DNA of 8,176 bases from an uncultured Erysipelotrichaceae bacterium (GTDB lineage: Bacteria > Bacillota_I > Bacilli_A > RF39 > UBA660), in contig CADBMU010000040.1 in NCBI GenBank assembly GCA_902795845.1, positions 1-8,176 on the forward strand. The letters run 5' to 3'. A model generated the notes under the pieces. The model made no database searches and was not told the origin of the DNA. It saw only the letters and a list, made by a program, of their open reading frames with translations. A program made the translations under genes and the position numbers. The first letter of the stretch is position 1, and each line of letters opens with the position of its first letter. Shown in pieces: positions 1 to 7,711 of this stretch.

Positions 1-429
1 AATTTCAACTAAATCATGAGATTTACTTTGATAAAACCCCATTTGACCATTAATTACTTTTAATTCTATCTTATTACGATAATAAAAATCATTTTCATTT
101 TTAATAAATTTAATAGCACCATCAAATAATTCATTTCTTTTAAATAAATCATTAATTTTCTCCCTTTTATATAAAGTACTATCATCATAGTTTAAATGTT
201 GTAATTGACACCCACCACAAATATCAAAATACTTACATTTAGGTATTATCCTTCTAGGTGATTTATTAATAATATTTACTAATTTAGCTTCATAATAATT
301 TTTCTTATCATTTATTATTTTACATTCCACTAGTTCACCAGGTAAAGCATTTTCTATAAAAACTATTTTACCATCTACATACCCTATTCCTCTACCAAAG
401 TCATCTAATCTTTCAATTTTTACCGTCAT
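1..429 (-). CDS. rlmD: 23S rRNA (uracil-C5)-methyltransferase, RlmD/RlmCD family, N-terminal part (partial)
   Basis: This is the first 143 residues of a gene whose 3' part lies beyond the left edge; the frame is open to base 1. Residues 1 to about 55 look like a TRAM RNA-binding domain (RLDDFGRGIGYVDG, then ENALPGELVE). It is followed by the iron-sulfur motif CKYFDICGGCQLQH with Cys65, Cys71 and Cys74, and by YRNKIELK and GFYQSKSHDLVEI at 117-143. This order is typical of RlmD-type enzymes, which use SAM to methylate C5 of a uracil in 23S rRNA. The fourth cluster Cys and the SAM-binding catalytic domain fall outside the window. In Gram-positives one enzyme (RlmCD) can modify both U747 and U1939, so the exact target cannot be told here. 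The ATG at 429-427 is supported by AAGAGG at 443-438, about 8 nt upstream. It is divergent from the germination operon and probably functionally unrelated to it. Confidence 0.9.
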   Translation of the reverse strand, partial: MTVKIERLDDFGRGIGYVDGKIVFIENALPGELVECKIINDKKNYYEAKLVNIINKSPRRIIPKCKYFDICGGCQLQHLNYDDSTLYKREKINDLFKRNELFDGAIKFIKNENDFYYRNKIELKVINGQMGFYQSKSHDLVEI

Positions 430-432
430 ATT

Positions 433-462
433 AAATACCTCTTCAAATATTATAACATAATA
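433..462 (+). promoter_or_regulatory. Candidate sigma-G (forespore) promoter of the ger operon
   Basis: CATAATA at 456-462 fits the B. subtilis sigma-G -10 consensus CATHHTA fully. AAATA at 433-437 fits four of five positions of the -35 consensus GHATR, and the 18-bp spacing is exactly the usual one. A start near 469 would give a leader of about 40 nt before the gerA start at 509. Germination receptor operons are known to be transcribed by sigma-G in the forespore, which fits. In such AT-rich DNA a chance match is quite possible. Confidence 0.45.
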
Positions 463-477
463 AAGTATACCAGACAA
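449..477 (-). promoter_or_regulatory. Sigma-A-like promoter(s) for the rlmD-type gene
   Basis: On the minus strand, TTGTCT (477-472) stands exactly 17 bp from a perfect -10 TATAAT (454-449), which also carries the extended TG (TGTTATAAT). The predicted start near 442 would leave a leader of only about 13 nt, with the Shine-Dalgarno at its 5' end. A second extended -10, TGGTATACT (472-464), would start near 457 and give a more comfortable leader, but has no good -35. Either or both may be used. This is prediction from consensus only. Confidence 0.55.
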
Positions 478-498
478 TTTTTGGTAAATAATATAAAT

Positions 499-503
499 GG
501 TGA
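499..503 (+). promoter_or_regulatory. Ribosome binding site that decides the gerA start
   Basis: GGTGA lies 5 nt before the ATG at 509. The upstream in-frame ATG at 497 overlaps this element and has only a weak GGTAA (483-487) in front of it, so 509 is preferred. GTG at 500 is a third in-frame option. Confidence 0.5.
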
Positions 504-508
504 ATTAT

Positions 509-1933
509 ATGAATAAAATAATTGAAAGAATACAAAGTGAATTTAATGAAACTCCTGATCTAATTATTAGAAAAATTGATATTAACCTTACTAAATACGT
601 TTATATAGCTTATTTAGAAACAGTATCTAGTAGTGACAAAATAAATGATTATATTCTTAAAAATTTGAATTATTTTATTTCAATAAAAAAACTTACAGAT
701 ATAGAAAAAATTATACCTTCACCAAATATTAAATTTATTAAAGAACTTGATACATTAGAATATTATTTAACAAATGGTTTTACCATTATTGTTTTAAAAA
801 ATACTATTATTGCTGTAGAAACTCGTGCTGATATTAATAGGAGTATTCCTGCTCCAGAAGTTGAACAAGCTTTATATGGTCCAAAAGATGCATTTAATGA
901 AAATTATCAAATTAACTTAGGATTAATAAAAAGAAGAATAAAAAGTTCTCATTTAAAAATTAAAGAATTAAATATTGGACGTAAAAGTAACACTAAAGTT
1001 GGTGTTATATATATTAATGATATTGCTGATAGTAAAAACGTTGATTATATTTTGAAAATATTAAATAAAATTGATATAGATGCTATTTTTGATTCAGGCC
1101 AACTAGCTCAATATTTTATTGAAAATAAAAGTGAATTTCCAACAGTTACTTCTTCTGAAAGACCAGACAAAATTTCCAAAGGTTTATTAGAAGGTAAAAT
1201 AGCTATTTTAGTAGATACTTCTCCATTCGTTTTATTATTACCAGCTTTCTTTGGTGATTTTATAAATCCGATTGTAGATAACTACAATAAAAATATAAAA
1301 TTTAACGCTCTAAGAATTCTTAGAATCACATGTTTTTTCTTAACAATTATTGTACCTGGTTATTACATTGCAATAATAAATTATAACCAGGAGACTATTC
1401 CAACTAGCTTGCTTATTAATTTTTCATCTCAACGATCGCAGGTTCCTTTTCCATCAATAGTTGAAGCCTTAATTTTGTTATTTATTTGTGAAATGTTAAG
1501 AGAAAGTGATATGCGTTTTCCAAGTTCATATGGTAGCGCTGTTTCAATACTTGGAGCATTAGTTTTAGGTGAAGCTGCAGTGTCAGCTGGTATTGTTTCA
1601 CCAATTATGATTATCATAATAGCATTTACTTTTATAACCAGTTTAATGTTTGTTGAATTTGAAATGATAAATGCTATTCGTCATTTTAGAATTGTTTTCT
1701 TATTCTTCGCCTCTGTTTATGGTTTATTTGGACTAATAATATCAACATTAATATTCTTTATTCATATTTGTAGTTTAAAAACATTAGGTAAACCATACTT
1801 CTACCCTATTGCACCATTTAATAAGAATTATTTTAATAAAACGTTTATTAAAAGCGATTCTACAAAAGATACTAAAAGAAGTAATTTATTAGCAGCAAAA
1901 AATATTACAAAACAAAGGAATGATCTTTTATGA
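509..1933 (+). CDS. gerA: Spore germination receptor subunit A (GerA/GerKA family)
   Basis: It encodes 474 residues from the chosen start (478 from 497), close to the 482 of B. subtilis GerAA. It is subunit A of a nutrient germinant receptor in the inner spore membrane; recent work on the family supports an oligomeric ion channel role for this subunit. The soluble N-terminal half carries family signatures: RSIPAPEVEQALYGPKDAF (112-130), the arginine-rich LIKRRIK (139-145), a hydrophobic strand leading to DSGQL (195-199), and ERPDKISKGLLEGKIAILVD (217-236). The membrane half has hydrophobic segments near 239-254, 268-291, 313-330, 342-360, 362-382 and 394-421, with PFPSIVEAL, GSAVSILGALVLGEAAV and the closing SLKTLGKPYFYPIAP (422-436). 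The basic C-terminal tail is probably cytoplasmic. No key segment is missing. It is first in a three-gene operon; its TGA overlaps the ATG of the next gene by 4 bp, which suggests translational coupling. The germinant cannot be read from the sequence. Confidence 0.95.
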   Translation: MNKIIERIQSEFNETPDLIIRKIDINLTKYVYIAYLETVSSSDKINDYILKNLNYFISIKKLTDIEKIIPSPNIKFIKELDTLEYYLTNGFTIIVLKNTIIAVETRADINRSIPAPEVEQALYGPKDAFNENYQINLGLIKRRIKSSHLKIKELNIGRKSNTKVGVIYINDIADSKNVDYILKILNKIDIDAIFDSGQLAQYFIENKSEFPTVTSSERPDKISKGLLEGKIAILVDTSPFVLLLPAFFGDFINPIVDNYNKNIKFNALRILRITCFFLTIIVPGYYIAIINYNQETIPTSLLINFSSQRSQVPFPSIVEALILLFICEMLRESDMRFPSSYGSAVSILGALVLGEAAVSAGIVSPIMIIIIAFTFITSLMFVEFEMINAIRHFRIVFLFFASVYGLFGLIISTLIFFIHICSLKTLGKPYFYPIAPFNKNYFNKTFIKSDSTKDTKRSNLLAAKNITKQRNDLL

Positions 1934-3024
1934 AAAAAATAATAATTCTTCTTTTTTTTATATTTTTAAGTTGTAGTTGCTGTGATTATAAAGAATTAAA
2001 TAATTTAGCCATTGTATCTGGAATTGCTATAGATTTCGATAATGAAAAGAATAATTTTAAAATAACTTTTGAAGTTTTAAATGATGATGAAGCAAGTGAT
2101 AATTCTAAAAATGATAATCGTGCTTATTATGTAAGCGGTAGTGGAAAAACTGTAACTGAAGCATTTAATAGTACAAATCTTGAAATAAGTAAAATTCTGT
2201 ATTTAAATCATGTTAAAATTATGATAATGTCTGAAGAAATAGCAACTAAGAAATCAAATCAAATAATCGATTATTTTATTAGAAATCCAAATATTAATAT
2301 TATGTTTTATATGTTAGTTGCTAAAGAAAATGATGCTAAAACTATTTTAAAAAGTACAAGTACTGCAAATAAAGTAGTTTCAGAAAGTCTTTATACCATG
2401 ATAGAAAATACAACTTCTGAAAATTTATCATTAAAAGTTAATCTTGAAGATTATGTTGATTTGAACGTTAATCCTATGCAAGATTTATATTTACCAACAG
2501 TTACTAAAAAAAATAACAAATTAAAACTTGAAGGTGTAGCTATATTTAACAATAAAAATGAATTAAAAGATATTTTATCTTATTCAGAAAGTCAAGCTAT
2601 AAACATACTACTAAATAAAAATAGAAATGCCTTTTATAAATATAAATGTTCTAGTGAAAACGGTGAAGATAAATATGTAATTATTAATATTTATAAGCAA
2701 AAATTAAAATTTAATATTACAAATAGTAACGCAAATATAAATATTAATTTAATGGCTAGAATTGAAGAAAATCAATGCAATTACGATTTAAAAGATAAAA
2801 ATAATTACTACAAATTACAAAATAAATTTAATAAAATCATAAAAAAAGATTTAGATAAGACAATAGAAACTTTAATAAATAATGACAGCGATGTATTAGG
2901 TATAAATTTTAAATATTATAAAAATAATAACAAAAAATTAAATTTTAAAGAAATAAATTATAATTTTAAAGTTAATACAAGTATAAATAGAAATGGTTTA
3001 ATATTTGAGGTGAAGAAGAAATGA
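1930..3024 (+). CDS. gerC: Spore germination receptor lipoprotein subunit C (GerC/GerAC family)
   Basis: This 364-residue protein is the lipoprotein subunit of the receptor, expected on the outer face of the inner spore membrane. A short signal peptide (KK, then a hydrophobic stretch 4-13) leads to SCSCCDYKELNNLAIVSGIAID. By alignment with the family pattern GCWDxxELNxLA, Cys17 is the likely lipidated residue, and the usual Trp after it is Cys18. The N-terminal domain (about 19-200) has YKELNNLAIVSGIAID, FKITFEVLN and YLNHVKIMIMSEEIA; the Ger(x)C C-terminal domain follows from about 205. AAGGA at 1915-1919 is 10 nt before the ATG, which overlaps the gerA stop. The protein is slightly shorter than many relatives and very rich in Asn (58) and Lys (46), reflecting the AT bias. 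The C-terminal half is poorly conserved by eye, but the N-terminus and the operon position make the call firm. Confidence 0.93.
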   Translation: MKKIIILLFFIFLSCSCCDYKELNNLAIVSGIAIDFDNEKNNFKITFEVLNDDEASDNSKNDNRAYYVSGSGKTVTEAFNSTNLEISKILYLNHVKIMIMSEEIATKKSNQIIDYFIRNPNINIMFYMLVAKENDAKTILKSTSTANKVVSESLYTMIENTTSENLSLKVNLEDYVDLNVNPMQDLYLPTVTKKNNKLKLEGVAIFNNKNELKDILSYSESQAINILLNKNRNAFYKYKCSSENGEDKYVIINIYKQKLKFNITNSNANININLMARIEENQCNYDLKDKNNYYKLQNKFNKIIKKDLDKTIETLINNDSDVLGINFKYYKNNNKKLNFKEINYNFKVNTSINRNGLIFEVKKK

Positions 3025-4058
3025 TAACAAATAGGCAAAAAAATTTTTTTATAATTTTTTGTTCCAAAGCTTTATTTTTAGGAATCGGATATGCTTTACT
3101 TTTTGGATTTTCTAAAAATGATACTTGGATTAGTTTTATTTTAGGTAGTTTACTTGGTATAATCTTTTGTTATTTTTTAAAAACTATAATGAATAAAAAA
3201 GGACATAAATCTCTAAGTGATATTTTAAAAATTATGGGGCCTTTAGGTTTTATAATTCGCTTATTATTAATTATTTATAGTATTGCTGTCATCAATGAAA
3301 TATTATTTATTATTCAAATATTTGCTAAATCTTTTTTCTTAATTAATTCAACTACTTTATTAATTATTTTACCATTAGTAATATTAATTGGAGTTGTTGC
3401 ATTCAAAGGTTATAAAATTTTAGCTTACGTCGTTGAATGCCTTTTCCCTATTTCCTTATTTTTTACCATATTTGGGATATTAGCATTATTTTTTAATGGA
3501 GATTATACTAATCTAAAACCCTTTTTTAGTAATTCTACATTCAATATATTAAAAAGTAGTTTATATTATTTTACACTATCAGCTACACCATTATTATTTT
3601 TATTAGATTTACAACTTGAAGATAATAATTTTTATAATGCCTATATAATAATATCTATTGCTTTAACTTTTTTATGTGTTATTTTAATCGGTGTATTAGG
3701 GCCTTATTTAATATATATTTATAGATTTCCAGAATATATGGTTTTAAAAGACATTCAAGTCTTTGGATTTATTGAAAAAGTAGAAAATATTCTTTCAATT
3801 TCTTGGATACTAGATAATTTTGTATTGCTTTGTTTAGCAAGTTGTTTTTTTAAAAGATTACTTCCTCAAAAATATAATAACTATTATTTTATTGGAATAT
3901 TAATAACTATATTTTTAATAGCTTGTTTTGTATTTGGAGATAATTATATAAATGATTTAATAATTTCTTTATATTTTCCTCACTATTTATTTTTACTTAG
4001 TATACCAGCAGTTATAACAATATTTATTTACTATAAAACAAAAAGGAAACAAAATTAA
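3021..4058 (+). CDS. gerB: Spore germination receptor permease-like subunit B (GerB/GerAB family, APC superfamily)
   Basis: This 345-residue integral membrane protein has about ten hydrophobic segments (near 8-28, 34-54, 77-103, 110-126, 137-159, 180-196, 206-233, 257-277, 288-306, 318-338). It belongs to the GerB branch of the APC transporters, in which B. subtilis GerAB binds the germinant amino acid L-alanine. Family marks are ITNRQK at the N-terminus, DTWISFILGSLLG (34-46), the loop GDYTNLKPFF (160-169) and FPEYMVLKDIQVFGFIEKVE (236-255) before SISWILDNF. It is somewhat shorter than GerAB (about 365). GAGGTGA at 3007-3013, 7 nt before the ATG, is the best ribosome binding site of the operon, and the ATG overlaps the gerC stop by 4 bp. 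The gene order A-C-B matches gerK-type operons. Its last codons (RKQN and stop) lie in the shared inverted repeat with rpoC. The ligand is unknown. Confidence 0.94.
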   Translation: MITNRQKNFFIIFCSKALFLGIGYALLFGFSKNDTWISFILGSLLGIIFCYFLKTIMNKKGHKSLSDILKIMGPLGFIIRLLLIIYSIAVINEILFIIQIFAKSFFLINSTTLLIILPLVILIGVVAFKGYKILAYVVECLFPISLFFTIFGILALFFNGDYTNLKPFFSNSTFNILKSSLYYFTLSATPLLFLLDLQLEDNNFYNAYIIISIALTFLCVILIGVLGPYLIYIYRFPEYMVLKDIQVFGFIEKVENILSISWILDNFVLLCLASCFFKRLLPQKYNNYYFIGILITIFLIACFVFGDNYINDLIISLYFPHYLFLLSIPAVITIFIYYKTKRKQN

Positions 4059-4068
4059 TTGTTTCCTT
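4035..4068 (-). terminator. Intrinsic terminator of rpoBC, embedded in the rpoC and gerB coding ends (possibly bidirectional)
   Basis: A perfect 10-bp inverted repeat, AAGGAAACAA (4043-4052) and TTGTTTCCTT (4059-4068), encloses the 6-nt loop AATTAA. Read on the minus strand, the hairpin is followed by TTTTTGTTTT, a good U-tract, so it should end rpoC transcripts. Read on the plus strand, only a weaker pyrimidine run CTTCTTCT follows, so termination of the ger operon here would be less efficient. Both stop codons lie in the loop region. The stem has only three G-C pairs, so strength is moderate. Confidence 0.65.
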
Positions 4069-7000
4069 CTTCTATGTTATCATTCATTAATTTTTCTTCT
4101 AAGTATTCTTGAGCATCGTCACCCATGAATTCTTTTTGAAGCATTATTTCAATATCGCTATATTGTTTAGCACCAGTACCAGCAGGTATTAGTTTACCAA
4201 TAATAACGTTTTCTTTAAGTCCTCTTAAATGATCAATCTTACCTTTAACAGCAGCATCTGTTAAAACTCTTGTAGTTTCTTGGAATGATGCAGCAGATAA
4301 GAATGAATCTGTTTCTAGAGATGCTTTAGTAATACCTAACATAATTGGTCTTCCCTTAGCTGGTACACCACCGTTTAGGATAATTGGTTTATTAGCATCT
4401 GTAAATTCTCTTAATGATACAGATAATCCTTCAACTAAATCAGTATCTCCAGATTCAAGTACTTGAACTTTATTTATCATACGACGTACAATAATTTCAA
4501 TATGTTTATCTGAAATATCAACACCTTGTAATTTATATGTACTTTGAATTTCTTTTAAGATATATTCTTGAGCAGTAAGTGGGTCAGTAACTGCAAGTAA
4601 TTCTTTAGGATTAACAGCACCTTGTGTTAATTTATCACCAGCATTTACTTCATCTCCAACTGCTACTCTTAATTTCATGTTGTAATTTGTAACATGCTCA
4701 CGAGCTTCAACTTCGTTTTCGATAACAATTTTATGTTTACCATTAGTTTCTTCAATTGAAGCAACTTTACCACTAATTTCAGCAATTGTAGCTTTTCCTT
4801 TTGGATTTCTAGCTTCGAATAATTCTTCAACTCTTGGAAGACCTTGAGTGATATCGTCTCCACTAGCAACTCCACCTGTATGGAATGTACGCATTGTTAA
4901 TTGTGTACCAGGTTCACCAATTGATTGAGCAGCCATAATACCTACAGCTTCACCAGTTTCAACTAAGTTACCAGTAGCTAAGTTTCTACCATAACATTTT
5001 TGACATACACCATTAACTGTTTTACATGTAAGTACACTTCTAATATTAACTCTTTTAATTCCAGCCTTAGTTATTTTAGCAACTATTGGTTCAGTAATCA
5101 TTTCACCTTTTTCTAGAATAACTTCTTTCGTTTCTGGATTAATAATTTTTTGAGCTGAGAAACGTCCTAAAATACGTTCAGATAAAGCTTCAATAACTGA
5201 TCCATCTTTATCGTTAAGTAAATCATGAACTTCAACACCATTAATTGAACCACAATCGTATTCTTTAACAATAATATCTTGTGCAACATCAACAAGTCTT
5301 CTTGTTAAATATCCTGAATCGGCAGTACGAAGTGCTGTATCGGCATCTCCTTTTCTTGTACCATGTGTAGATAAGAAGAATTCTGATACTGTAAGTCCTT
5401 CAATAAAGTTTGAAGTAATTGGAATTTCAACTGTAGATCCATCTGGTTTTGCCATCAAACCACGCATACCAGCAAGTTGTGAGAAGTTTGAAATAGATCC
5501 ACGAGCTCCAGAGTTCATCATCATGAATACTGGATTATCAAAATCATCATTGGCAATACTTTCAAGTTCTTTTTGGATTTTAGCATTAGCTTTATTCCAT
5601 ACATCAATAACATTTGTATAACGTTCTTCTTCAGTAATTAAACCACGTTTAAATTGTTTATTGATTTTTTCAACCATTTGATGTCCTTCTTCAATAACTT
5701 CACCTTTAGTTTTAGAAGGAATGATATCAGATGCTGATACTGTTATACCAGCTACTGTAGAATATTTAAATCCTAAGTCTTTTAATTTATCTAGCATAAC
5801 TGAAGTTTCAGTAGTTTTATATCTTTTAAATACTTGAGCGATTATGCTTCCTAATGTCTTTTTAACAAATGGTTTTGTTAATTCCATATTAGCAATAGCT
5901 TCTGGTATATTTGTACCCATTTCTAAGAAATATTTTTTAGGAGTTATTCCTTCAATATTATCTTTGCTATTATCATTAATATATGGATAACTATCAGGTA
6001 GTATTTCATTGAATATAATCTTACCACAAGTAGTTACTAAGTATTTATTCTTTTGATCATCAGTAAATATCTTATGTTTAAATGAATTTACCGGAACAGC
6101 AATTCTTGTATGTAATGTAATTTCTCTTCTTTGGTAAGCCATTAATACTTCATTAGTATTTTTGTATACTTTACCTTCATTAGGTTCTCCGGCTTTTTCA
6201 ATAGTTAAATAACAGTTACCTAAAACCATATCTTGTGATGGAGTAACAATTGGTTTTCCATCTTTAGGGTTTAAGATGTTATTTGCACCAAGCATTAAAA
6301 TTCTTGCTTCAGCTTTTGCTTCTTCAGAAAGTGGAACGTGAACAGCCATTTGGTCACCATCGAAGTCAGCGTTAAATGCTGTACATACTAATGGGTGTAA
6401 TCTTATAGCTTTTCCACCAACTAGTTTTGGTTCGAATGCTTGAATACCTAATCTATGTAGTGTTGGGGCACGGTTTAACATTACTGGATGTTCTGTTATA
6501 ACATCTTCAACAATATCCCAAACACATTCGTCTCTATTTTCAATTAATTTTTTAGCTCCTTTAATATTATGAGCAAGTCCTCTTTCAACTAAACCATGAA
6601 TAACATGTGGTTTAAATAATTCAAGAGCCATTTCTTTAGGAATTCCACATTGATACATTTTTAAGTTTGGTCCAACAACGATAACTGAACGACCAGAATA
6701 ATCAACACGTTTTCCTAATAAATTTTGACGGAAACGTCCTTGTTTACCTTTTAACATACTTGATAATGATTTTAAAGGTCTATTACCTGCAGCAGTAACA
6801 CTTCTACCACGACGACCATTATCAAATAATGAATCTACTGCTTCTTGTAACATACGTTTTTCGTTTTGAACAATGATACTTGGGGCACCTAATTCTAATA
6901 ATTTCTTTAAACGATTGTTACGATTTATTATACGACGATATAAGTCATTTAAATCAGATGTAGCAAAACGTCCACCATCTAATTGGATCATTGGTCTTAA

Positions 7001-7711
7001 TTCAGGAGATATTACTGGTAATACAGTAAGAACCATCCATTCAGGTTTATTACCTGATTCAACGAATGATACTAAACATTCTAAACGTTTACTTAATCTA
7101 ATTTTCTTTTGTCCTGAAGCATTTTCAAGTTCTTTTCTTAAGTCTTCAATTTCTTTTTCAAGATCAACTTGTTCAAGTAATTCTCTAATTGCTTCAGCAC
7201 CCATACCAACTTTGAATGTATTTCCATATTTTTCATAATATGCTCTATATTCTTTGTCAGATAATGTTTGTTTTTTCTCTAAAGGAGCTTTTCCTGGATC
7301 AATTACTACATAACTTACAAAGTAAATTACTTCTTCTAGATCTCTTGGAGACATATCTAGAACTAATCCCATTTTTGAAGGAATTCCTTTAAAGAACCAA
7401 ATATGTGAACATGGAGAAGCAAGTTCAATATGTCCCATACGTTCACGACGAACTTTAGAACTTGTAACTTCTACTCCACATCTATCACATACTACATTTT
7501 TATAACGTAATCTTTTGTACTTACCACAAGAACATTCATAATCTTTAGTAGGTCCAAAGATTTTTTCACAATATAAACCATCTCTTTCAGGTTTTAATGT
7601 ACGATAATTTATTGTTTCAGGTTTTTTTACTTCTCCATAAGACCAACTTAGGATTTTTTCAGGAGAGGCAATTCCTACTCTAATTCCATTAAAGTTATTT
7701 GCTTCCATCAT
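4055..7711 (-). CDS. rpoC: DNA-directed RNA polymerase subunit beta'
   Basis: This is a complete 1218-residue beta' subunit, close to the 1199 of B. subtilis. It forms the RNA polymerase active centre with beta. The N-terminal zinc ribbon has Cys60, Cys62, Cys75 and Cys78 (CSCGKYKRLRY, then CDRCG). The switch region and nearby core carry GKQGRFRQNLLGKRVDYSGR (322-341). The catalytic loop NADFDGD (447-453, bases 6353-6373) supplies the Mg-binding Asp449, Asp451 and Asp453. The bridge helix is about 774-808 and the trigger loop contains MRTFHTGG (940-947). The second zinc site is Cys820, Cys896, Cys903 and Cys906. No large insertion interrupts the trigger loop, as in Bacillus and unlike E. coli. 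The start at 7711 overlaps the rpoB stop by 4 bp; GGTGA at 7722-7718 lies 6 nt upstream. The second Met (7708) is an equally possible start. The C-terminal IEEGNN is encoded in the terminator stem. Confidence 0.99.
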   Translation of the reverse strand: MMEANNFNGIRVGIASPEKILSWSYGEVKKPETINYRTLKPERDGLYCEKIFGPTKDYECSCGKYKRLRYKNVVCDRCGVEVTSSKVRRERMGHIELASPCSHIWFFKGIPSKMGLVLDMSPRDLEEVIYFVSYVVIDPGKAPLEKKQTLSDKEYRAYYEKYGNTFKVGMGAEAIRELLEQVDLEKEIEDLRKELENASGQKKIRLSKRLECLVSFVESGNKPEWMVLTVLPVISPELRPMIQLDGGRFATSDLNDLYRRIINRNNRLKKLLELGAPSIIVQNEKRMLQEAVDSLFDNGRRGRSVTAAGNRPLKSLSSMLKGKQGRFRQNLLGKRVDYSGRSVIVVGPNLKMYQCGIPKEMALELFKPHVIHGLVERGLAHNIKGAKKLIENRDECVWDIVEDVITEHPVMLNRAPTLHRLGIQAFEPKLVGGKAIRLHPLVCTAFNADFDGDQMAVHVPLSEEAKAEARILMLGANNILNPKDGKPIVTPSQDMVLGNCYLTIEKAGEPNEGKVYKNTNEVLMAYQRREITLHTRIAVPVNSFKHKIFTDDQKNKYLVTTCGKIIFNEILPDSYPYINDNSKDNIEGITPKKYFLEMGTNIPEAIANMELTKPFVKKTLGSIIAQVFKRYKTTETSVMLDKLKDLGFKYSTVAGITVSASDIIPSKTKGEVIEEGHQMVEKINKQFKRGLITEEERYTNVIDVWNKANAKIQKELESIANDDFDNPVFMMMNSGARGSISNFSQLAGMRGLMAKPDGSTVEIPITSNFIEGLTVSEFFLSTHGTRKGDADTALRTADSGYLTRRLVDVAQDIIVKEYDCGSINGVEVHDLLNDKDGSVIEALSERILGRFSAQKIINPETKEVILEKGEMITEPIVAKITKAGIKRVNIRSVLTCKTVNGVCQKCYGRNLATGNLVETGEAVGIMAAQSIGEPGTQLTMRTFHTGGVASGDDITQGLPRVEELFEARNPKGKATIAEISGKVASIEETNGKHKIVIENEVEAREHVTNYNMKLRVAVGDEVNAGDKLTQGAVNPKELLAVTDPLTAQEYILKEIQSTYKLQGVDISDKHIEIIVRRMINKVQVLESGDTDLVEGLSVSLREFTDANKPIILNGGVPAKGRPIMLGITKASLETDSFLSAASFQETTRVLTDAAVKGKIDHLRGLKENVIIGKLIPAGTGAKQYSDIEIMLQKEFMGDDAQEYLEEKLMNDNIEEGNN

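Noticed and set aside
497..508. Upstream ATG at 497 as the start of gerA
   Set aside because: It overlaps the GGTGA element that fits the ATG at 509 and has only a weak site of its own. It adds four residues only and cannot be fully excluded.
1429..1617. 62-codon open frame on the minus strand inside gerA
   Set aside because: It lies opposite the conserved GerA membrane region, shows no family resemblance and has no ribosome binding site or promoter of note.
4053..4062. A transposon insertion scar (TTAA target) at the rpoC/gerB junction
   Set aside because: TTAA is simply the overlap of two TAA stops; there are no duplicated flanks or terminal inverted repeats of an element, and the inverted repeat with a T-tract fits a terminator better.
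4675..4875. 66-codon open frame on the minus strand inside rpoC
   Set aside because: It is an alternative frame of the same strand as rpoC, rich in Leu and Lys from reading GAA/TTA codons out of frame.
6873..7238. 121-codon open frame on the plus strand inside rpoC
   Set aside because: It lies antisense to a highly conserved beta' segment; the open frame follows from rpoC codon bias, and the protein resembles nothing known to me.
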